Origin: Paracoccus shanxieyensis
Lineage (GTDB): Bacteria; Pseudomonadota; Alphaproteobacteria; Rhodobacterales; Rhodobacteraceae
NCBI RefSeq assembly: GCF_009711265.1
Contig: NZ_WMII01000003.1
Coordinates: 293,694-329,204 of the forward strand
Direction of reading: 5' to 3'
DNA: 35,511 nt
In this document: one piece after another, positions 7,392 to 16,743 of the stretch
How the letters are laid out: every line of letters begins with the position of its first letter
Numbering within the stretch: the first letter of the stretch is position 1
Program-made: the position numbers and the translations under genes
The notes under the pieces: model-generated
The model's database searches: none
What the model was told of the DNA's origin: nothing
Seen by the model: only the letters and a program-made list of their open reading frames with translations

Positions 7392-9682
7392 ATCGGGTCG
7401 TCCATCCGCACCCGCAGCGACACCGATCCGCGCGCCGGTCCGCTCCAGTTCAAAGCCACCTGCTTGCGCGAGGTGCCGACCGTCGACTGAACCCATGGCA
7501 TCTCGGTGACGCGCTGGTTGGCCGCGTTGGTGATGGCCGATTTCGCGATCAGCGACTCGACATTCTTGGCCCAGCCGTTAAAGGGCAGCGCCACATCCAC
7601 CGGGACGATCCAGCGATTGGCCGCCGTGCCCTGCGTGAAGCTGATATCGACGGGATTTGCGACATAGACCAGCACGCCGTTGAACATGTTGCCCTGAAAC
7701 TGGACGTTGCGCATCCGGGTATAATCAAGCTGCGCAAAGGTGGTGTCCACACGGTCGATGCGGTTGATCTTGTTGTTCATCGACTTGAAGACATTGCCCA
7801 TGACGGCAAGGCCATGGATGAAATGCCCGCTGCCATAGGGCTTCACCACCAGCCAGTTGAAACCCAGCGTCGTGTTCGAGGCCAGGAAGGTATTGCCCGT
7901 CACCGTCAGACCGCCAAAGGAATATTCGTCGCCGACGAAATTCGGCATCGGGTCGTGTTCGTTCGTCCACTCGATCGAACAATTGTCGATGTAATTCCCC
8001 GTCACCGTCGCCTGCACGTTCGGCTGGGTCAGGATCAGACCACCGAACCGCACGCCGTTCTGGGCTGCATCGCCCTGAAACCAGTGGTTGCCCTCGATGA
8101 TATGGCCGCCGCCGCCCGCCACCATGAAATGGCCGAAGCGCACGAACCGGTTGTGCCGGATCTTGGTATCATTGGCATTGACGTTCAGCCCGATCGAGGT
8201 GCGGTTCTGCGCCAGATCGCCCAGCTCATTCGACAGAAACTCGCAGCGGTCGACCGTCATGCCCTGACAGGCCGTCCCGATCGAGGTGATGCCGCGATCC
8301 TTCGGCCGCGTGAAATAGCAATCGCGGAACGTGTTCATCGACCCCATACCGGACAGCATCACCCCGCTGGCCTCGCCATCCATCAGGAACTCGACATCGT
8401 CGAAGTTCAGGCGGCTCATCTGCTCCATCTCGGAAAAGTCAAAGGCATAGCGATTGCGCGTGAAGGTATAGCTGCGCGTGCCCGCGCCCCCGAACAGCGG
8501 CTGCGACAGCGACAGTGTGCCCGCGCCGATATTCCTGCCGTTGACATAGACCTCGCGGCCGACGCCGTTGCCGCTGATGCGCGAGCCGATCTCGATATTG
8601 GCGATATTGCTGACACCGCTCAGTTGCAGCGGCTGGTTCGGGTTATAGGTGCCGACGCCGCCCACCGTGCGGGTGGCCCATGCCGGGCCGGGAACGATGG
8701 CGATCTGGCCATTGGTGATGACGCGGCGATTGGCGAATGTCGTCAGGCCCGGCGCGAATGTCGATGCCGTCATCGGCTCGGTGAGATGCACGACGCGCCC
8801 GTTCAGGTCTAGAACGCTGTGATCGGTAAAGCCGAACAGCGCCTGCAACGCGCGCTTCATGCCCTCGGTCTCATCCCCGAAGGCCGAGGCATAGGTCGAG
8901 AAATCGAATTTCCCCGTCAGCGCCAGCCTTGCATTGCGCGGCATCCGCAATGTGCCGGTGAACCGGGTCGGCGCGCTCAGGCTCAGATCCGAGCCGATGA
9001 AGTAAGTGCCTTGCGGGACAAGGATCTGCCCGCCGCCCGCCGCCTGGTTTGCCGCGACAAAGGCCGCGCGGTCATCGGCCACGCCATTGCCCAAAGCGCC
9101 GAAATCGCGCACATCCACCCAATCCAGCATGCCCGGCATAAAGGCCGCCGTCACATCCTCGATCACGAAATTCTCGATCCGGACCGAGCCGTTATTGTCC
9201 CCCATCAGGTCCAGACCGAAATAGCCGAAAGCCGCATTGCGTCCCCAAGGCATATCCACGCCGTCGCGCCGCCCGCTGCCGACGATGGCCGAAACCTCGA
9301 CGACATTGCCATAGCCCGTCAGGCTGACGGCCGGCGCGAATGTCAGCAGACCCGGCACCGCAGCCCCGCTGCTGTCGCCCGCAAAAGCGGCGATGCGCAC
9401 ATTGGGCAGGTTGCCCGCAATTGCCTTGACGCGGGTCGAGATGCGCAGATAGGTGCCGGGGCTGATCGGCGTGCGCTGCATATAGCGCAGCGATGTCATG
9501 TCCTGCAGTTTCAGGATCTCCAGACAGCTGCCGAAATCCTCATCCGCGGGGACAACGGCCGCATTGGTCTGCCCTGCCCAGTTCGGTGAGTTCGGAGTGC
9601 CGTCGGTGCGCGACCAGAAGCTCAAGCCCGCCCGGAACTCTCGCGGCATCAATGCCTTGTTACCAACTGCCGCAACAGCCAT
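7388..9682 (-). CDS. Right-handed beta-helix (pectate-lyase-3 / GH28-like) protein
   Basis: 764 residues, starting at 9682 with GGGAG about 8 nt upstream. Residues about 15-178 look like a beta-sandwich, possibly carbohydrate-binding (SFWSRTDGTP, ISPGTYLRISTRV, VRIENFVIEDV). Residues 188-230 carry the pectate_lyase_3 signature WVDVRDFGALGNGVADDRAAF followed by GGGQILVPQGTYFIGSDLSL, where the DD pair and GGG-x(2)-VPQGTY are characteristic. The remainder has many Asn- and Gly-rich rungs (VTGNYIDNCSI, VTGNTFLASNTT, VMGNVFKSMNN) of a parallel beta-helix. A final beta-rich segment closes the chain. There is no signal peptide. Catalytic residues of true polygalacturonases were not recognised, so binding or structural use is as likely as cleavage of a polysaccharide. 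It is the likely functional partner of the collagen-stalk beta-helix protein at 5071-6690. Confidence 0.8.
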   Translation of the reverse strand: MAVAAVGNKALMPREFRAGLSFWSRTDGTPNSPNWAGQTNAAVVPADEDFGSCLEILKLQDMTSLRYMQRTPISPGTYLRISTRVKAIAGNLPNVRIAAFAGDSSGAAVPGLLTFAPAVSLTGYGNVVEVSAIVGSGRRDGVDMPWGRNAAFGYFGLDLMGDNNGSVRIENFVIEDVTAAFMPGMLDWVDVRDFGALGNGVADDRAAFVAANQAAGGGQILVPQGTYFIGSDLSLSAPTRFTGTLRMPRNARLALTGKFDFSTYASAFGDETEGMKRALQALFGFTDHSVLDLNGRVVHLTEPMTASTFAPGLTTFANRRVITNGQIAIVPGPAWATRTVGGVGTYNPNQPLQLSGVSNIANIEIGSRISGNGVGREVYVNGRNIGAGTLSLSQPLFGGAGTRSYTFTRNRYAFDFSEMEQMSRLNFDDVEFLMDGEASGVMLSGMGSMNTFRDCYFTRPKDRGITSIGTACQGMTVDRCEFLSNELGDLAQNRTSIGLNVNANDTKIRHNRFVRFGHFMVAGGGGHIIEGNHWFQGDAAQNGVRFGGLILTQPNVQATVTGNYIDNCSIEWTNEHDPMPNFVGDEYSFGGLTVTGNTFLASNTTLGFNWLVVKPYGSGHFIHGLAVMGNVFKSMNNKINRIDRVDTTFAQLDYTRMRNVQFQGNMFNGVLVYVANPVDISFTQGTAANRWIVPVDVALPFNGWAKNVESLIAKSAITNAANQRVTEMPWVQSTVGTSRKQVALNWSGPARGSVSLRVRMDDPI

Positions 9683-9755
9683 GCCAAATACTCCCTTTCA
9701 TCAGATCAAGCGTGACCAAGGGCCGCGCGCTCTGGAAGGAATTTGACAATCTGGC

Positions 9756-9771
9756 GTTAACCATCGGTTAA
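9756..9771 (-). promoter_or_regulatory. CtrA-box candidate upstream of the long beta-helix gene
   Basis: The minus strand reads TTAA-CCGATGG-TTAAC, an exact match to the known CtrA consensus TTAA-N7-TTAAC. It lies 74 nt before the start codon, a suitable position for a promoter-proximal activator site. The consensus is established for alphaproteobacterial CtrA; occupation here is an inference. Confidence 0.6.
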
Positions 9772-9777
9772 CCAAGC

Positions 9778-9801
9778 GCGCGCGGCAACACAGCCGCGCG
9801 C
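9778..9801 (-). terminator. Strong GC hairpin after lysK
   Basis: A perfect 9-bp inverted repeat, GCGCGCGGC (9778-9786) and GCCGCGCGC (9793-9801), with loop AACACA lies 22 nt beyond the lysK stop on the minus strand. The following tract, GCTTGGTTAACC, is not T-rich, so it is a probable but atypical terminator. It adjoins the CtrA-like box of the next gene. Confidence 0.5.
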
Positions 9802-9823
9802 AACGCGTTTTATGCGTTCCAGA

Positions 9824-11416
9824 TCAATGATCTGCTGCGGATACCAATTCGCCCGCCAAGGCACGCTCGATCAGCGCACGGGTCTCGGCTACGCCGTAAA
9901 GCGCGATGAAGCCCCCGAAGCGCGGTCCCTGATCGGCGCCCAGCAGCACCTGATACAGCGCCTGGAACCAATCCTTCATCGGCTCGAACCCATGTTCGCG
10001 CCCGATGGCAAAGACCATGGTCTGCAGCGCCTCGGCATCGGCGGGCTGATCCCACGCGGCCAGACGGCCCGCCAGATCTTCCAGCGCGCGGCGCTCGATC
10101 TCGGAAGGCGCGCGGAACACACGGCCCGGCGCGACGAAATCGTTGAAATAGCGCAGCGCGAATTCCGCCGCCTGATCCATCGCCGGGTTCGCCTCGGGGC
10201 TGGCATCAGGCGCATAGCGGCGGATAAAGCCCCACAGCCCCGTCTTGTCCTTCGCCCCCGCGACCGAGGCAAGGTTCAGCAGCATCTGGAACGGCACCAC
10301 CATATCCGATGCCGGAACCTCGCCGCCATGGATGTGCCAGACGGGGTTGGCGAATTGCTGATCGGGGGTCTGCGTCGGATAGGCGCGCAACTGCTGGTGA
10401 TATTCGTCCACTGCCTTCGGGATCACGTCGAAATGCATCCGCTTGGCCGTCTTGGGCTTCTGATACATGAAATAGCTCAGACTTTCCGAGGCTGCATAGG
10501 TCAGCCACTCGTCGATAGACAGCCCGTTGCCCTTGGATTTGCTGATCTTCTGCCCATGCTCGTCCAGAAACAGCTCATAGGTGAAATGCTCGGGCTTCTT
10601 GCCGCCCAGAATCTCGCAGATGCGGTCATAGATCGGCGTGTTGGTGCTGTGATCCTTGCCATACATCTCGAAATCCACATCCAGCGCCGCCCAGCGGGCG
10701 CCGAAATCCGGCTTCCATTGCAACTTCACATTGCCGCCGGTGACCGGCAGCGTCAGTTCCTGCCCGTCCTCGTCGTCAAAGGTGATGGTGCCGGCCTTCG
10801 CATTGACATGCTTGATCGGCACATACAGCACCTTGCCGGTCTTGGGGCTGATCGGCAGGAAGCAGGAATAGGATTGCTGGCGTTCCTCGCGCAGCGACGC
10901 CAGCATGACCTCCATGATCGCGTCGTATTTCTCGGCGGCGCGCAGCAGGGTCTCGTCGAACTGGCCGGATTTATAGAACTCGGTCGCGCTGATGAATTCG
11001 TATTCAAAGCCGAACGTGTCCAGAAAGCGGCGCAGCATGGCGTTGTTATGCCCGCCAAAGCTGTCAAATTCGCCGAACGGATCGGGCACGCTGGTCAGCG
11101 GTTCCTGCAGGTGGTTGCGCAGCATCTCTTGCTGCGGCACGTTTTCGGGAACCTTGCGCATCCCGTCCATATCGTCGGAAAAGCAGAACAGCCGCGTCGG
11201 GATGTCGCTGATCATCTGGAAGGCGCGGCGGATCATCGTCGTGCGCGCCACCTCGCCGAAGGTGCCGATATGCGGCAGACCCGAGGGACCATAGCCCGTC
11301 TCGAACAGCACATAGCCCTTTTCGGGCGGCTTTTTCTCGTAACGTTTCAGCACGCGGCGGGCCTCCTCGAAGGGCCAGGCCTTGGAATTCATCGCGGCGT
11401 CACGCAGAGCGGTCAT
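9824..11416 (-). CDS. lysK: Class I lysyl-tRNA synthetase
   Basis: 530 residues, the usual length for the family. It attaches lysine to tRNA-Lys in the cytoplasm. The class I signature HIGH appears as PHIGT at residues 48-52 (within [13 protein letters not shown]), and the KMSKS loop appears as KISKS at 290-294. The segment [10 protein letters not shown] at 251-260 is typical of archaeal-type class I LysRS. Alphaproteobacteria commonly use this class I enzyme in place of the class II LysS of most bacteria. The start at 11416 has GGAGACCCGA just upstream. The gene is transcribed divergently from the terB-like gene through an 87-nt shared upstream region. Confidence 0.95.
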   Translation of the reverse strand: MTALRDAAMNSKAWPFEEARRVLKRYEKKPPEKGYVLFETGYGPSGLPHIGTFGEVARTTMIRRAFQMISDIPTRLFCFSDDMDGMRKVPENVPQQEMLRNHLQEPLTSVPDPFGEFDSFGGHNNAMLRRFLDTFGFEYEFISATEFYKSGQFDETLLRAAEKYDAIMEVMLASLREERQQSYSCFLPISPKTGKVLYVPIKHVNAKAGTITFDDEDGQELTLPVTGGNVKLQWKPDFGARWAALDVDFEMYGKDHSTNTPIYDRICEILGGKKPEHFTYELFLDEHGQKISKSKGNGLSIDEWLTYAASESLSYFMYQKPKTAKRMHFDVIPKAVDEYHQQLRAYPTQTPDQQFANPVWHIHGGEVPASDMVVPFQMLLNLASVAGAKDKTGLWGFIRRYAPDASPEANPAMDQAAEFALRYFNDFVAPGRVFRAPSEIERRALEDLAGRLAAWDQPADAEALQTMVFAIGREHGFEPMKDWFQALYQVLLGADQGPRFGGFIALYGVAETRALIERALAGELVSAADH

Positions 11417-11448
11417 TTCGGGTCTCCATTGTCAGGCTTTCCCCCGTA

Positions 11449-11477
11449 TTGAAAGCTGCGCGAATGGTCAATAATTA
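11449..11477 (+). promoter_or_regulatory. Possible sigma-70-type promoter for the terB-like gene
   Basis: TTGAAA (11449-11454) is followed after 17 nt by TAATTA (11472-11477); an overlapping AATAAT at 11470-11475 matches the -10 consensus better but gives a 15-nt spacer. It lies about 27 nt before the ATG in the only AT-rich stretch of the divergent region. Confidence 0.35.
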
Positions 11478-11503
11478 CCCCGGAAACGCAACGGAGATTT
11501 GCC

Positions 11504-11926
11504 ATGTCGGACAACCTTCCCTCTCTCTCGCCCTGCGATGCGCTGGTGGCGGTCATGGTCGGTGTCTCCGCCTCGGACCAGAACCTGCGCACGGCCGAGC
11601 TGGTCGCCATCGAGCGTGCCGTGAACCATACCCCGGTTTTCGCCAATTACGACATCGACCGCATCCGCGCCGTGTCCCAGACGGTGATGTCGCTGTTCGA
11701 GGAAGAGGACGGGCTTGACGCGTTTTTCGGCCTCATCCGCGACAGCCTGCCCCAGCGCATGTTTGAAACCGCCTATCTGCTGGCCTGCGATGTCGCAGCC
11801 TCGGATGGTCGTCTGGGTGAGGTCGAATTCGAGATGCTGGCCGAGATCCGCGATGAATTGCAGATCGACCGCCTGCATTCGGTCGCCATCGAATTCGCCG
11901 CCCGCGCCCGCCACCGCGTGCTGTAA
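11504..11926 (+). CDS. TerB-family tellurite-resistance-like protein
   Basis: 140 residues with an ACGGAG ribosome site 7 nt before the ATG. The all-helical TerB fold is suggested by two acidic helical hairpins: residues 6-45 (LSPCDALVAVMVGVSASDQN, then LVAIERAVNHTPVF) and 85-125 (ETAYLLACDVAASDGRLGEV, then EFEMLAEIRDELQ). The pattern VAASDG.. followed by E..ML is the metal-binding-like motif of TerB/DjlA proteins. The real function of stand-alone TerB proteins is not known; a membrane-stress or metal-sensing role is usually proposed. It is not part of a ter operon here: it is a single gene, divergent from lysK, and its stop is 7 nt from the convergent dacB stop. Confidence 0.8.
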   Translation: MSDNLPSLSPCDALVAVMVGVSASDQNLRTAELVAIERAVNHTPVFANYDIDRIRAVSQTVMSLFEEEDGLDAFFGLIRDSLPQRMFETAYLLACDVAASDGRLGEVEFEMLAEIRDELQIDRLHSVAIEFAARARHRVL

Positions 11927-11933
11927 GGCGGGC

Positions 11934-13298
11934 TCAGGCCACCCAGCCCTCGACCAGCACCTGCTGCAAGGTCTTGGCGCGTCTGGTCCAGCCGATGACC
12001 CCATCGGGCAGTTCCATGCCTTCGCTGGCGGCGCGGCGCGTCTCGTCGCCGCTCAGCACGACAAAGGCGATCTCGCGTCCGGCTGCACCCTGAGCAAAAC
12101 CGGCAAGGTTCGACACGAAATTCAGCGTGCCGGTCTTGGCGTCGATCAGCACCGGGCTTGCGACCTTCCTGCCCTGCGCATCATGGATCGGAATGTGTTT
12201 CAGCAAAGCCCGCAGCCCGCGCGGCCGACCCTGCACCGCCAGCAATCGCGCCAGACTGGCCGCGTCGATCCGGTTTTGCGCCGAAAGGCCGGAATGGTCG
12301 TGAAAGCTGAACTGCGCGCCCGGATCCAGCCCGCGCAGCCAATCCGACATCGCCAGCACCGATCCTGCCAGATCGGGCGCGCCGCTTGCGGTCAGGCCCA
12401 GCACCTCGGCGGTCAGATTGGTGGAATATTCCAGCATTCCGGTGACGATTTCCGGCAGCGCCGGGCTTTGCAGACTGGCGATCTGGCTGCCCTGCGGCGG
12501 CTGATCGGCGATTTCGGGCTGCGGCAGCACCAGCCCCTTGGCGCGGCACAGCGTCTGGAACACATCGCCCGCATAAAGCTCGGGCCGCCGCACCGGCAGC
12601 CAGCGCGACCCCGACGACCCCATTGCGCCCCGCGCGATCGTCCAACGTTCGACCTTGCCGCTGCCGTCATAGGTGAACAGCGGCCGTGCCCGATCCGCCG
12701 CCCCGATGGTCACCGTATAGGCGCGCGGAGACTGCCGTTCGCCCCGCGCCTCCAGCGAAAGCGCCCCCGAGCGCCAGCTCAGATGCACACGGTTGAAATT
12801 CAGGATCATGCCAGAAACGGTTGGATTATATGGCAGATATTCGTCCTGCACCGACGACAGCCGCGCGACGTTCGGAAGCGCGCCGCCCCAGATCACGAAC
12901 CGCGTCGGCGCCGCGCCCTGCCATGCCGCGACCGTGCTGTCAGCCAGCCGCGACAGCGCGTCGGTGTCCAGCACCGGATCGCCGCCGCCAGCAAGGATCA
13001 GCGTGTCGCCATCGCGCCAGACCCGCGTGGTAAAGCGATGCTCCGGTCCCAGCCGCTCCAGCGCGTAAAGCGCCGTCACCACCTTCAGCGTGCTGGCAGG
13101 GGCCATCATCTGCTGCGCATGCCTGCTGTCCAGCATCTGGCCGCTGGCCGTGTCGATCACCGCAAAGCTGACCTCGCCGCCCAGCTTCGCCGCTGCAATG
13201 GCGGCTTCGGGGTCAAAGCCCGGCGCGGGTTGCGCCCAGCCCTTGGGTGCGACAGCCAGCGCGCCAAGACCGAAAAGCACTCCGCGACGTGTCAGCAT
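11934..13298 (-). CDS. dacB: D-alanyl-D-alanine carboxypeptidase/endopeptidase, PBP4 family
   Basis: 454 residues. The periplasmic serine enzyme removes the terminal D-Ala from peptidoglycan stem peptides and cuts cross-links. The three penicillin-binding motifs are visible: SxxK as STLK at 69-72, SxN as STN at 292-294, and KTG at 388-390. DHSGLS at 334-339 corresponds to the DGSGLS motif of PBP4, with His in place of the first Gly. The N-terminus (MLTRRGVLFGLGALAVAPKGWA) has a twin-arginine and a hydrophobic stretch, so Tat export is possible, with cleavage near residue 22. It starts 3 nt after the nadD stop, with AAGGA ahead, and is the last gene of the long minus-strand run beginning at opgG. 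Confidence 0.92.
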   Translation of the reverse strand: MLTRRGVLFGLGALAVAPKGWAQPAPGFDPEAAIAAAKLGGEVSFAVIDTASGQMLDSRHAQQMMAPASTLKVVTALYALERLGPEHRFTTRVWRDGDTLILAGGGDPVLDTDALSRLADSTVAAWQGAAPTRFVIWGGALPNVARLSSVQDEYLPYNPTVSGMILNFNRVHLSWRSGALSLEARGERQSPRAYTVTIGAADRARPLFTYDGSGKVERWTIARGAMGSSGSRWLPVRRPELYAGDVFQTLCRAKGLVLPQPEIADQPPQGSQIASLQSPALPEIVTGMLEYSTNLTAEVLGLTASGAPDLAGSVLAMSDWLRGLDPGAQFSFHDHSGLSAQNRIDAASLARLLAVQGRPRGLRALLKHIPIHDAQGRKVASPVLIDAKTGTLNFVSNLAGFAQGAAGREIAFVVLSGDETRRAASEGMELPDGVIGWTRRAKTLQQVLVEGWVA

Positions 13299-13301
13299 GA
13301 C

Positions 13302-13916
13302 TTAATCCTTCTTCGCAGACATGTTCCGCAAAGCCCTGATTGCAGTAGATGATTGCTTGCTCATCGGCACGTTGATCATGCACCATGCCGGTGGCGCCTG
13401 ATCGGCCAGCGTCCGTGCATCCGCCTGATCTATCCGGTTGCGCCACAAAAGACGAGCGGTGCGGGAAAACCGCGCGGGCATCCGCCAACCGGGACGCGCC
13501 AGAATGCCCAAGGGCACGCCGGCGGCAATATCCTGCCAGCGGTCCCAGCGGTCAAACTGCACCAGATTATCGGCCCCCATCAGCCAGACAAAGCGCACGC
13601 GCGGATAAAGATGTTGCAGCGCGGCGATGGTATCCGCCGTCATCCGCGTGCCCAGATCGGACTCAAGGCCGGTGATCTGAACCGCCGGATTTTGCATGAT
13701 AAGGCGGGAACTTACGATGCGTTTCTTAAGCGGTTCCGGACCTTGTGCCTTCAGCGGATTGCCGGGACTGACCAGCCACCACACCCGGTCCAGCCCAAAG
13801 CGGCGCAGGGCCTCTTCGGTGATATGCACGTGCCCGGCATGGGCCGGATCGAATGATCCGCCCAGCAGCCCGACGCGCAGGCCCGGCACGGTCAGTGGCA
13901 GCCCGGCACGCCGCAT
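13302..13916 (-). CDS. nadD: Nicotinate-nucleotide adenylyltransferase
   Basis: 204 residues. It joins nicotinate mononucleotide and ATP to form deamido-NAD in NAD synthesis. The nucleotidyltransferase signature GGSFDPAHAGH is at residues 19-29, MGADNL at 113-118, and the second ATP-binding motif SSTAIR at 189-194. The start at 13916 places the first beta strand of the fold (LRVGLLGGSF) at a normal distance from the N-terminus; a longer frame would run back into fhs. The ATG follows the fhs stop by one nucleotide, with GAGGG within the end of fhs, so translation is probably coupled. In many proteobacteria nadD lies beside rsfS or proA; here it sits between fhs and dacB. Confidence 0.95.
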   Translation of the reverse strand: MRRAGLPLTVPGLRVGLLGGSFDPAHAGHVHITEEALRRFGLDRVWWLVSPGNPLKAQGPEPLKKRIVSSRLIMQNPAVQITGLESDLGTRMTADTIAALQHLYPRVRFVWLMGADNLVQFDRWDRWQDIAAGVPLGILARPGWRMPARFSRTARLLWRNRIDQADARTLADQAPPAWCMINVPMSKQSSTAIRALRNMSAKKD

Positions 13917-13917
13917 C

Positions 13918-15588
13918 TTAGAACAGACCCTCGATCCGGCCTTCGGCGTCCAGCCCGATGCGCAAGGCGGCGGGCTCACGCGGCAGGCCCGGCATGGTCA
14001 TGATCTCGCCACAGATGGCGACGACGAAACCCGCGCCCGCCGACAGCCGCACCTCGCGCAAGGGAATGGTAAAGCCCTCGGGCGCGCCGCGCGCCGCCGG
14101 ATCGGCCGAGAAGGAGTATTGCGTCTTGGCCATGCAGACCGGCAGATGCCCATAGCCCTCGGCCTGCCACGAATCAAGCTGCGCGCGCACGGCGGGCGGC
14201 GCCTCGACATGATCGGCGCGATAGATGCGCTTGCAGACGGTCTGGATCTTGTCCCACAGCGTCATGTCATCAGGATAGATCGGGGCGAACTGCGCAGCGC
14301 CGCTTTCGGCATGGGCGACGACGGCGCGGGCCAGTTCTTCGGCCCCCGCACCGCCTTCGGCCCAATGGCGGCACAGCACCGCCTTGACGTGATGGCGCGC
14401 GCAGTAATCGTGCAGCGCCTGAATTTCCGCGTCGGTATCGGTGGTGAAATGGTTGATCGCCACCACCACGGGCAGCCCGAAGCCATGCAGGTTTTCGATA
14501 TGGCGCCCCAGATTGGCGCAGCCCCTGGTCAGAGCGGCCACGTCCTCGGCCGCCAGATCGGCGCGGGCGACACCGCCATTCATCTTCAGCGCCCGAACGG
14601 TCGCAACCAGCACCACGGCATCGGGGGCAAGTCCCGCCAGACGGCATTTGATGTCCAGAAACTTCTCGGCCCCCAGATCCGCGCCGAAGCCCGCTTCGGT
14701 GACGACATAATCCGACAGCGCCAGCGCGGCCCGCGTGGCCATCACCGAATTGCAGCCATGCGCGATATTGGCGAAGGGACCGCCATGCACCAGCGCCGGG
14801 TTGTTTTCCAGCGTCTGGACCAGATTGGGCTGCAACGCCTCGCGCAGCAGGACCGTCATCGCGCCTGCCGCGCCGATATCGGCAGCGGTCACCGGGGTCT
14901 TTTCAAAGCTCAGCCCGATGACGATGCGCCCCAGCCGCGCCTGCAGATCCTCAAGATCGGTCGCCAGACACAGAATCGCCATCACCTCCGAGGCGACGGT
15001 GATGTCAAAGCCGCTTTCGCGCGGATAGCCGTTCGAGGGACCGCCCATCGCGATCACCATATCGCGCAGCGCGCGGTCGTTCATGTCGATCACCCGCCGC
15101 CACGTCACCCGGCGCGGGTCAATGCGCAGCGCGTTACCCCAGTGAATGTGGTTGTCGATCATGGCCGCCAGCAGGTTATGCGCGCTGGTCACGGCGTGGA
15201 AATCGCCGGTGAAATGCAGGTTCATCTCTTCCATCGGCACGATCTGCGCCATGCCGCCGCCCGCAGCCCCGCCCTTCATGCCGAAATTCGGGCCAAGGCT
15301 CGCCTCGCGGATGCAGATGGTGGCGCGCTTGCCGATGCGGTTCAGCGCGTCGCCCAGACCGACCGTCGTGGTGGTCTTGCCCTCGCCCGCCGGGGTCGGG
15401 TTGATCGCGGTGACCAGCACCAGCCGACCCTGCGGGCGGCCCGTCAGTCCGGCCACGAATTCATGCGTCAGCTTGGCCTTGTCATGGCCATAGGGCAGGA
15501 AATCCGCAGGCCCCATGCCCAGCTTGGCCGCGATCTCGGCAATGGGGCGCTTTTGCGCCGCGCGGGCGATCTGGATGTCGGATTTCAT
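13918..15588 (-). CDS. fhs: Formate--tetrahydrofolate ligase
   Basis: 556 residues, the full length of the family. It uses ATP to join formate to tetrahydrofolate, giving 10-formyl-THF for purine synthesis, formyl-Met and one-carbon metabolism. The P-loop [12 protein letters not shown] is at residues 64-75. Other conserved stretches are [39 protein letters not shown] and [14 protein letters not shown] strong ribosome site, GGAGGA, lies 5 nt before the start, unlike the weaker sites around it, and may raise its output over its operon neighbours. It starts 21 nt after opgC and its stop is one nucleotide before nadD. Confidence 0.97.
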   Translation of the reverse strand: MKSDIQIARAAQKRPIAEIAAKLGMGPADFLPYGHDKAKLTHEFVAGLTGRPQGRLVLVTAINPTPAGEGKTTTTVGLGDALNRIGKRATICIREASLGPNFGMKGGAAGGGMAQIVPMEEMNLHFTGDFHAVTSAHNLLAAMIDNHIHWGNALRIDPRRVTWRRVIDMNDRALRDMVIAMGGPSNGYPRESGFDITVASEVMAILCLATDLEDLQARLGRIVIGLSFEKTPVTAADIGAAGAMTVLLREALQPNLVQTLENNPALVHGGPFANIAHGCNSVMATRAALALSDYVVTEAGFGADLGAEKFLDIKCRLAGLAPDAVVLVATVRALKMNGGVARADLAAEDVAALTRGCANLGRHIENLHGFGLPVVVAINHFTTDTDAEIQALHDYCARHHVKAVLCRHWAEGGAGAEELARAVVAHAESGAAQFAPIYPDDMTLWDKIQTVCKRIYRADHVEAPPAVRAQLDSWQAEGYGHLPVCMAKTQYSFSADPAARGAPEGFTIPLREVRLSAGAGFVVAICGEIMTMPGLPREPAALRIGLDAEGRIEGLF

Positions 15589-15609
15589 GGCTTCCTCCGG
15601 CTGAACGTC

Positions 15610-16743
15610 TCAGCGCGAGGCGAAACGCGCCTTGATACGCCCGGTCCATTCCTCGCGGCGCAGCCAAAGCGCGGCTGAAGCCCAAAGCGCCGCTATGACC
15701 CAGATATCAATGGCAAGCCGCAGAAGGAAGCCCGTGAAATCGGCGGGCGCCAGCATATCCATCGCATCGCCCCAGATCGACAGCAGCACACAGCTGATAA
15801 AGGACCACAGCCCGCCCCGTCCGATATCGCCGAAGGCGCGGCCGATGACGGTATTGGCCATCCACTCGAACGGGCGGGCAAAGGTCACGGCAACCAGCCA
15901 TGTCGCGGCCATGATCGCCATCAGCCGCAACCCGTCCAAGGACCATTTATCGATCGAGCCATAGACCATTTTCAGCGCGGCGCTGACCGCCTTGGCAGGC
16001 TCGCCGATGCGCCATGACAGCGTGATCGCCAGACAGAACAGCAAGACGCCGACCGAAATCGCGGTCAGCAGCGCGCTGTGCTTGCGCAATGCGGGCAGGA
16101 TCTGGCGACGAAACGCGCCAAGGCCCACGCCGATGAAGAACAGCAACTGCCAGCCGAACGGGTTGAACAGCAGGCCGGGACCGGGGCGCTGGTTCGGGAT
16201 CAGCGCGTTCAGCGGCTCGGCAAACAGCCAGACGATGATCGATACGGCCATGGCGGTCCAGGGCATCCGCAGCAGGAACGGCACCGTGACGGGCGCGGTC
16301 ACCAGCATGATGACGTAAAGCGCCAGCACATCCAGCAGATTGGGCTGCATCCACATCAGCGCGACCGTGCCGATATAGCCCAGCGGATTTTCGGTCAGCC
16401 ATTGAGCATAGCGGAACCAGACCGCCGTATGGTTCAGCCGCAATTCAAACAGCAGATGCGAAAACGCCGCCAGCAGCACTGCGCCCAGCACCAGCGCCAG
16501 CCAGACCTCATAGGCGCGTTTCAGAAACCGCCATTGCGCCGCGCCCCGGCCATGTCTGGCCTCGATCTTGACCCAGACCATGCCCACCAGAAACCCCGAC
16601 AGCAGCACGAAAAGCTCGGCCGCGTCGAAGACGGTGAAATTCGCCAGCGTGACATTGCGCAGCACGCCGATCGGCATGTGATCCAGCATGATGCAGATCA
16701 GCGCATAGCCGCGCAGCATGTCCAGGGCCGCGATCCGCTTCAT
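15610..16743 (-). CDS. opgC: OpgC family membrane acyltransferase (periplasmic glucan succinylation)
   Basis: 377 residues with about ten hydrophobic segments. The N-terminal signature RIAALDMLRGYALICIMLDH and the following ELFVLLSGFLVGMVW are characteristic of the OpgC branch of the acyltransferase-3 superfamily. In Rhodobacter sphaeroides, OpgC transfers succinyl groups to osmoregulated periplasmic glucans, and its gene is linked to opgGIH. The ATG overlaps the opgH stop codon (ATGA), so the two are translationally coupled. The substrate is inferred from family and context. Confidence 0.9.
   Translation of the reverse strand: MKRIAALDMLRGYALICIMLDHMPIGVLRNVTLANFTVFDAAELFVLLSGFLVGMVWVKIEARHGRGAAQWRFLKRAYEVWLALVLGAVLLAAFSHLLFELRLNHTAVWFRYAQWLTENPLGYIGTVALMWMQPNLLDVLALYVIMLVTAPVTVPFLLRMPWTAMAVSIIVWLFAEPLNALIPNQRPGPGLLFNPFGWQLLFFIGVGLGAFRRQILPALRKHSALLTAISVGVLLFCLAITLSWRIGEPAKAVSAALKMVYGSIDKWSLDGLRLMAIMAATWLVAVTFARPFEWMANTVIGRAFGDIGRGGLWSFISCVLLSIWGDAMDMLAPADFTGFLLRLAIDIWVIAALWASAALWLRREEWTGRIKARFASR

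Noticed and set aside
9812..11452. Plus-strand open frame of 546 residues opposite lysK
   Set aside because: It is antisense to a clear lysyl-tRNA synthetase with all motifs; composition is that of a shadow frame.
13696..15678. Plus-strand open frame of 660 residues opposite fhs
   Set aside because: The minus strand codes an unmistakable formate-THF ligase; the plus frame is rich in His, Arg and Gln and has no recognisable domain.
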